In this document: one piece after another, positions 60,094 to 64,000 of the stretch
Layout of the letters: every line of letters begins with the position of its first letter
Numbering within the stretch: position 1 is the first letter of the stretch
DNA from: Thiodiazotropha sp040506195
Lineage (GTDB): Bacteria > Pseudomonadota > Gammaproteobacteria > Chromatiales > Chromatiaceae
Length of the DNA: 64,000 nt
NCBI GenBank assembly: GCA_040506195.1
Contig: JBEVXH010000002.1
Coordinates: 572,904 to 636,903, forward strand
Direction: 5' to 3'
The notes under the pieces: generated by a model
Database searches by the model: none
What the model was told of the DNA's origin: nothing
Seen by the model: the letters and a program-made list of their open reading frames with translations, nothing else
Position numbers and translations under genes: made by a program

Positions 60094-61320
60094 TTAGTCG
60101 CCATCGGCATCTGATCTGCCGGCCAGCCTTTTCCATATCTCGATACGCTCTTCCGTCACCTTGATGGAATTGATGTAGTCGAGATCCAACAGAGAGTCTA
60201 AGACGGCCCCCTCTTCTTCGGCATGTACGAATGCATTCGCAATATGAACCACGCTGAGCACGCTGAACACCCTTTCCCCCTGCAAGGCCGGCTGATTATG
60301 CAAGGCTACCGCTTCCACGACCGACTGTGGCAATCCCCACAGACCTAAGAGGTATGCGCCCACCGCTCCATGCGTGGAACCGAATACCGCCTCCTCTGCA
60401 GCGACTCGCTCTTCCGTTACAGCTTGCCTCACTCCTATAAACTGCAGGTACTCGGTGGGCTGATTGACTACCAGGATCAGTTTACCGATGTCGTGCAGCA
60501 TGCCGGCAAGCAGGCTATCCTCGACGGCGGGAGACTGCATTCCCTCCTCGCTGGCGATCAACTTGGCAAGTGAACCAACCCGTGAACTATGGAGCCAAAG
60601 TGCTTCCAGCGAAAACTCCTTCACATTGAGCTTGTCCGCATCGAACTGTTTGAATATACCGATTGACAGTACCAGCGGTTTAAGTATTTCAATCCCCAAT
60701 AAAGAAACTGCATCAACCGGATTTGAGACGTGGCGGCCGAGGCCGAAAAAGGCCGAGTTGACAAGTTGTAAAACTTTTAAGGTCATCGCCGGATCTTTGG
60801 CAATCAACCTCCCTACATCGGCAACCGAGGTATTCGGATCCTGAATGGCATCCATCAATTCGCTATACAGTGCGGGCAGGCTTGGCAGCGAACGCATACC
60901 TGAAACCAGAGACTTGAGGTGACTCTCACCGAGGAGATCACGCAACGAAAAAGCGCGCGCCAAGGTGCCTTTCAGAATATCGATCTCACAGGGTTTGTTC
61001 AGATACTGATGAGCAGGCCCCACCGTCTTCATCACCGATTCCTGGTCAGATTGCCCGGATAGTACAATACGAACCACCTGAGGGTGTCCCTTCGCGATGC
61101 AATCCAAAAGCTCCGCACCATCCATGCCCGGCATACGCATGTCGGTGACTACAGCATCGAAACGGATCTCTTCGGCCTTTGCGAGCGCCTCTTGTCCGCT
61201 GCCGGCAAACTCTATATCCCATTCCTTTCGCTGACTTCGCAGACTGCGCCTGAGTCCTGAGAGGATATTCGGTTCATCATCGACGAACAGAATTTTCTTT
61301 TTTTCTGTTGAACCGATCAT
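60094..61320 (-). CDS. Response regulator with HDOD output domain
   Basis: A 408-residue protein: receiver (KILFVDDEPNILSGLRRSLR, phospho-Asp in AVVTDMRMPG, LNKPCE) and HDOD domain (SLPSLPALYSELMDAIQDP, VLQLVNSAFFGL, LLAGMLHDIGKLIL). HDOD proteins relay signals without hydrolase activity. It overlaps the sensor kinase gene by four bases and is its partner. Confidence 0.92.
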   Translation of the reverse strand: MIGSTEKKKILFVDDEPNILSGLRRSLRSQRKEWDIEFAGSGQEALAKAEEIRFDAVVTDMRMPGMDGAELLDCIAKGHPQVVRIVLSGQSDQESVMKTVGPAHQYLNKPCEIDILKGTLARAFSLRDLLGESHLKSLVSGMRSLPSLPALYSELMDAIQDPNTSVADVGRLIAKDPAMTLKVLQLVNSAFFGLGRHVSNPVDAVSLLGIEILKPLVLSIGIFKQFDADKLNVKEFSLEALWLHSSRVGSLAKLIASEEGMQSPAVEDSLLAGMLHDIGKLILVVNQPTEYLQFIGVRQAVTEERVAAEEAVFGSTHGAVGAYLLGLWGLPQSVVEAVALHNQPALQGERVFSVLSVVHIANAFVHAEEEGAVLDSLLDLDYINSIKVTEERIEIWKRLAGRSDADGD

Positions 61321-63452
61321 GCCGTCTTTTTCTCTAAGGGCAGCCTGATGATAAACGTCGTACCGACACCCATCTCTGTCTCGAAACTCAGTTCTCCATC
61401 GTGTTGATCGACAATGATCTTGTGGCTTAGCGAGAGTCCCTGGCCAGTCCCTTTGCCCACATCCTTGGTGGTAAAGAATGGATCGAATACATGTTCTCGC
61501 GCATCCTCGGGGATACCGGTTCCACTATCGGCGATACGAATCACCACCCAATTGTCCTCGCGACCGGTCGTGATCCTAATTAATCCCATATCGCCGTTAT
61601 CTCCCACCCTACCGGTAATGGCATGAGCTGCATTGACGATAATATTAAGAATGACCTCGTTGATCGGCCCGGGTATGCAGCGGACCTGAGGCAGGGAGGG
61701 ATCGAGCTCGAGCTGCATCTCCGAATGATACTTCCAGACATTGCGCGCCACGGTCACAGTACTGTCGACTGCCTTGTTGATATCAGTCAGCGTCTTCTCT
61801 CCCGAACCCGGATGCGAAAACTCTTTCATTGCCCGTACAATGGTTGCGACACGTTCCACACCATCAAGCGTCTGCTGGATCGACTTGGGCACCTCTTCTT
61901 GCAGGTACTCCAAATCCACCTCTTCAATCTTATCGTCCAATTGGGATAAGAGTTCCGTTGGCACTATACCGCTACGCGCAGTGTCGACAACCTCATGCTC
62001 ATCGTTGATGATCTCGGCAATATCCTCAAAGGCTTCACGCAGAAAGCGTATATTGTCACCGACATACTGAATCGGTGTGTTGATCTCGTGAGCAATACCC
62101 GCCGCCAACTGCCCGATCGACTGCAGCTTTTGCATCTGCTGCATCTCTGATTCGAGCTGCTTCTGCTCGGTGACATCATCGGCGATCAACAAATAGCCGT
62201 TACTGTCGTCGCTCTCGTCTCTGAATGGCGTGGCACAGACCGAAAGCAGCCGATTGGTTCCACTCACCGGTTTACAACGCACTTCAAAACGGTCAGCTTG
62301 CTTTTCACTACCCAGACTGGTGAGGATACTGTTCACAGCCTGCGACCAATCCCAACCAATGGGAGCGGCGGCAATCGGCTTACCAAGCACATGTTCAGCC
62401 ACCACGCCAAAAGTCTGCGTGGCCTGTTCGTTCCAATGGCTGATACAGCCCTGGTTGTCCACCCCGATAAGAATGGAAGTCAATGAAGCTAACAGACGGC
62501 TGTTCTGCTCGTGAGCCAGCGCCAACTGATTGCTGGTGCGCGCCCGCTCGATAATACCCGCCAAGGTATCGGCCACACCACGCAGAAATGACTCTTCATC
62601 CTGACTGCGTATATGCCCCTCTTTGAGATAGAGTGCCAGCACACCCAGTACATGATCCTTAGAGATGATAGGCACATTATAGTGGCCGTGGGGCTGCATA
62701 CCTTCCACTCTGTTTTCATGGCGATCATCGACGCTATCTGCAAACTGCACTTCCCCGCTTTTGGCGGCACAGCCACAGAGACATTGGCCAAATTCAATTG
62801 TTTCGCAAAGCTCAACAATTTGAGGATCAAGATTCGAATGAGCCAGCATTCTAAGCTGCCCGCTCCCATTCTCGGTCACGAAGATAGCGCCTTGATGCAT
62901 CATGTCGGTAAGAGGCGCGGAAAGAATGACTTCCAGGCACTCTTCCAGCAACCTCTCGAAAGGCATCTCCTGCAGTGACAGACTCAACAGCTTGTTGAGG
63001 ACATGGTGGGTACGGCTTTGCTGATGCAGTTTACTGTAGGTATGGTAGCGCTTGATCGCATACTGAACGACCCGATTGAACACTCTCTCATCCACCACGC
63101 CCATGAAGAGGCACTCGTCCGCCCCTTCACCCATCCACATGGCAGCCAGCCCCGCATCTTCATATTTTTGGGTGGCAATGATCGGCGCATAGGAGAAGGC
63201 GTCGCGCAAGGAGCGTATGGCTGACGGTGACGGCATATCCGCCAGACCGGTATCCAACAGGATCAGGTCATAATGGGATTGAGCGATTTCGTTGAGAGCA
63301 TCTGCCAACAACTCAACAGTCTTGTATTCTATGCTCAGTTGAGAATCCATCCGCAGAAGCAGCCGCAAAGTCTCCTCTGCGCTGTCTGGATCATCATCCA
63401 CCAGCAACACACGGATCCCGGTATTTTTCTGTGGTGAACTATCATTCGGCAT
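61317..63452 (-). CDS. Hybrid sensor kinase (REC-GAF-PAS-HisKA-HATPase)
   Basis: A 711-residue soluble kinase. An N-terminal receiver (VLLVDDDPDSAEETLRLLL, LILLDTGLAD) is followed by a GAF domain (GQCLCGCAAKSGEVQFADSV, YNVPIISKDHVLGVLALYLK), a PAS domain (ILIGVDNQGCISHWNEQATQ), HisKA with AHEINTPIQYVGDN and an ATPase domain (NIIVNAAHAI, RIADSGTGI, GTGQGLSLSHKI). The GAF cysteines (CLCGC) could bind metal or sense redox. No membrane helix. Paired with the HDOD regulator. Confidence 0.92.
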   Translation of the reverse strand: MPNDSSPQKNTGIRVLLVDDDPDSAEETLRLLLRMDSQLSIEYKTVELLADALNEIAQSHYDLILLDTGLADMPSPSAIRSLRDAFSYAPIIATQKYEDAGLAAMWMGEGADECLFMGVVDERVFNRVVQYAIKRYHTYSKLHQQSRTHHVLNKLLSLSLQEMPFERLLEECLEVILSAPLTDMMHQGAIFVTENGSGQLRMLAHSNLDPQIVELCETIEFGQCLCGCAAKSGEVQFADSVDDRHENRVEGMQPHGHYNVPIISKDHVLGVLALYLKEGHIRSQDEESFLRGVADTLAGIIERARTSNQLALAHEQNSRLLASLTSILIGVDNQGCISHWNEQATQTFGVVAEHVLGKPIAAAPIGWDWSQAVNSILTSLGSEKQADRFEVRCKPVSGTNRLLSVCATPFRDESDDSNGYLLIADDVTEQKQLESEMQQMQKLQSIGQLAAGIAHEINTPIQYVGDNIRFLREAFEDIAEIINDEHEVVDTARSGIVPTELLSQLDDKIEEVDLEYLQEEVPKSIQQTLDGVERVATIVRAMKEFSHPGSGEKTLTDINKAVDSTVTVARNVWKYHSEMQLELDPSLPQVRCIPGPINEVILNIIVNAAHAITGRVGDNGDMGLIRITTGREDNWVVIRIADSGTGIPEDAREHVFDPFFTTKDVGKGTGQGLSLSHKIIVDQHDGELSFETEMGVGTTFIIRLPLEKKTA

Positions 63453-63831
63453 AGCGGTCTTTACACCTTTGCACCGCCACTATATCCGATGTGGCTATGA
63501 ATGAAGTTATTACACTCAATATATACTGTATCGGCCCCTCGCATTCACACCTTTAATAAGGGGTAAAAGATAATCCCAATTCAGGAATAAACCTATTGAG
63601 CGACATCAATCTTTGATTTCGCCGCACCAGATACCATGTTTCATCCATGGTTAATGAATTGAAATGCTGTACCGAATAGTCTTACTGCGGAAGGAAACAA
63701 GCGTTTGTTAACCCTCGATATGACCACTGCGGCATGCGGCATGTTCGCAACATGATCAATGACGGATACGCGCTTATTACAGGGCTCTGTTCACCACTAT
63801 GTCCTCAGGCACTGCAACATAGCATCCGACG
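63453..63831. other. Non-coding interval
   Basis: No gene, repeat or terminator is supported. It presumably contains the promoter of the minus-strand kinase operon and that of the gene starting near 63832. Confidence 0.4.
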
Positions 63832-64000
63832 ATGGATCAAATTACAAATAAAATACCCTATGGCAAGCTAAGGATATTTGGTGCCAACAATACTAACCGC
63901 CAGGCTGTACATGTCAGCAAGGCGGTCAGAAATGTTGCGGAATCAACGACCCTGCTTACGCAAATTCTGCACACTGAAGATACCTGGCGGATTTTCCTCC
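63832..64000 (+). CDS. Start of an unrecognised gene running off the right edge
   Basis: From ATG 63832 the frame is open for 56 codons to the window end (KLRIFGANNTNRQAVHVSKA, AESTTLLTQILHTEDTWRIF). The composition is protein-like, but the ribosome site is weak and no family is recognised. Confidence 0.4.
   Translation, partial: MDQITNKIPYGKLRIFGANNTNRQAVHVSKAVRNVAESTTLLTQILHTEDTWRIFL

Overview
The window looks like a chromosomal segment of a gammaproteobacterium, probably a sulfur-oxidising Chromatiales/Sedimenticola-type organism. This is inferred from gene content: a molybdoenzyme respiratory operon with multihaem cytochrome c, a DsrC-like protein, a TAXI-type TRAP receptor, a YeiH-type exporter, SthA, ABC1/UbiB kinase and many c-di-GMP and two-component proteins. 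No rRNA, tRNA, CRISPR array, intact insertion sequence or prophage was seen.

Left end to 14.7 kb is an accessory region. After the 5' two thirds of a GTP-type PEP carboxykinase gene (minus strand) comes a ~490 bp direct repeat carrying a dead GNAT acetyltransferase fragment, then three cassette-like minus-strand genes (TfoX C-terminal domain, VOC, GNAT) with an attC-like site. A plus-strand operon at 3.3-10.9 kb follows: a nine-haem cytochrome c with a membrane anchor, a cytochrome b561-type protein, a Tat-exported molybdopterin enzyme with every arsenate-site residue I recall for ArrA, an ArrB-like Fe-S subunit, a TorD chaperone and a four-cluster ferredoxin. The second copy of the 490 bp repeat lies 10.5 kb from the first in the same orientation, so the operon sits between direct repeats. 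The repeat is followed by decayed or partial genes (HATPase_c_4 regulator, BrnT, SIR2, ParDE) around an intact BrnA and a diguanylate cyclase.

14.7-25.6 kb is a molybdenum/tungsten region: moaB, a TIR-domain protein, a MESH1-like HD hydrolase, a sensor kinase with its sigma54 activator, and a divergent operon tupABC-mobA-mobB-moeA. A textbook sigma54 -24/-12 element precedes tupA, so the adjacent two-component pair probably controls metal uptake and Mo-bis-MGD cofactor supply, which the ArrA-type enzyme needs.

25.6-45.5 kb holds a divergent repressor/YdaS-like pair with three matching operators, a TetR-ABC1 kinase-membrane protein-alpha/beta hydrolase operon, two secreted PilJ-domain paralogues, SthA, a chemoreceptor, enoyl-CoA hydratase, a PAS-GGDEF-degenerate EAL protein, an ANTAR regulator, an ExeA-type ATPase fused to an OmpA domain with a CRP-like site upstream, and a VirK/DUF535 protein.

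45.7-64 kb holds a large unrecognised protein, a universal stress protein with membrane partners and a YeiH-type exporter, PEBP, Old Yellow Enzyme, ferredoxin-NADP reductase, a DsrC-like protein without its catalytic cysteines, a DctB/DctD-like pair beside a TAXI receptor with its own sigma54 promoter, a pterin dehydratase relic with one amber codon, and a sensor kinase/HDOD regulator pair. A further gene probably starts at the right edge.
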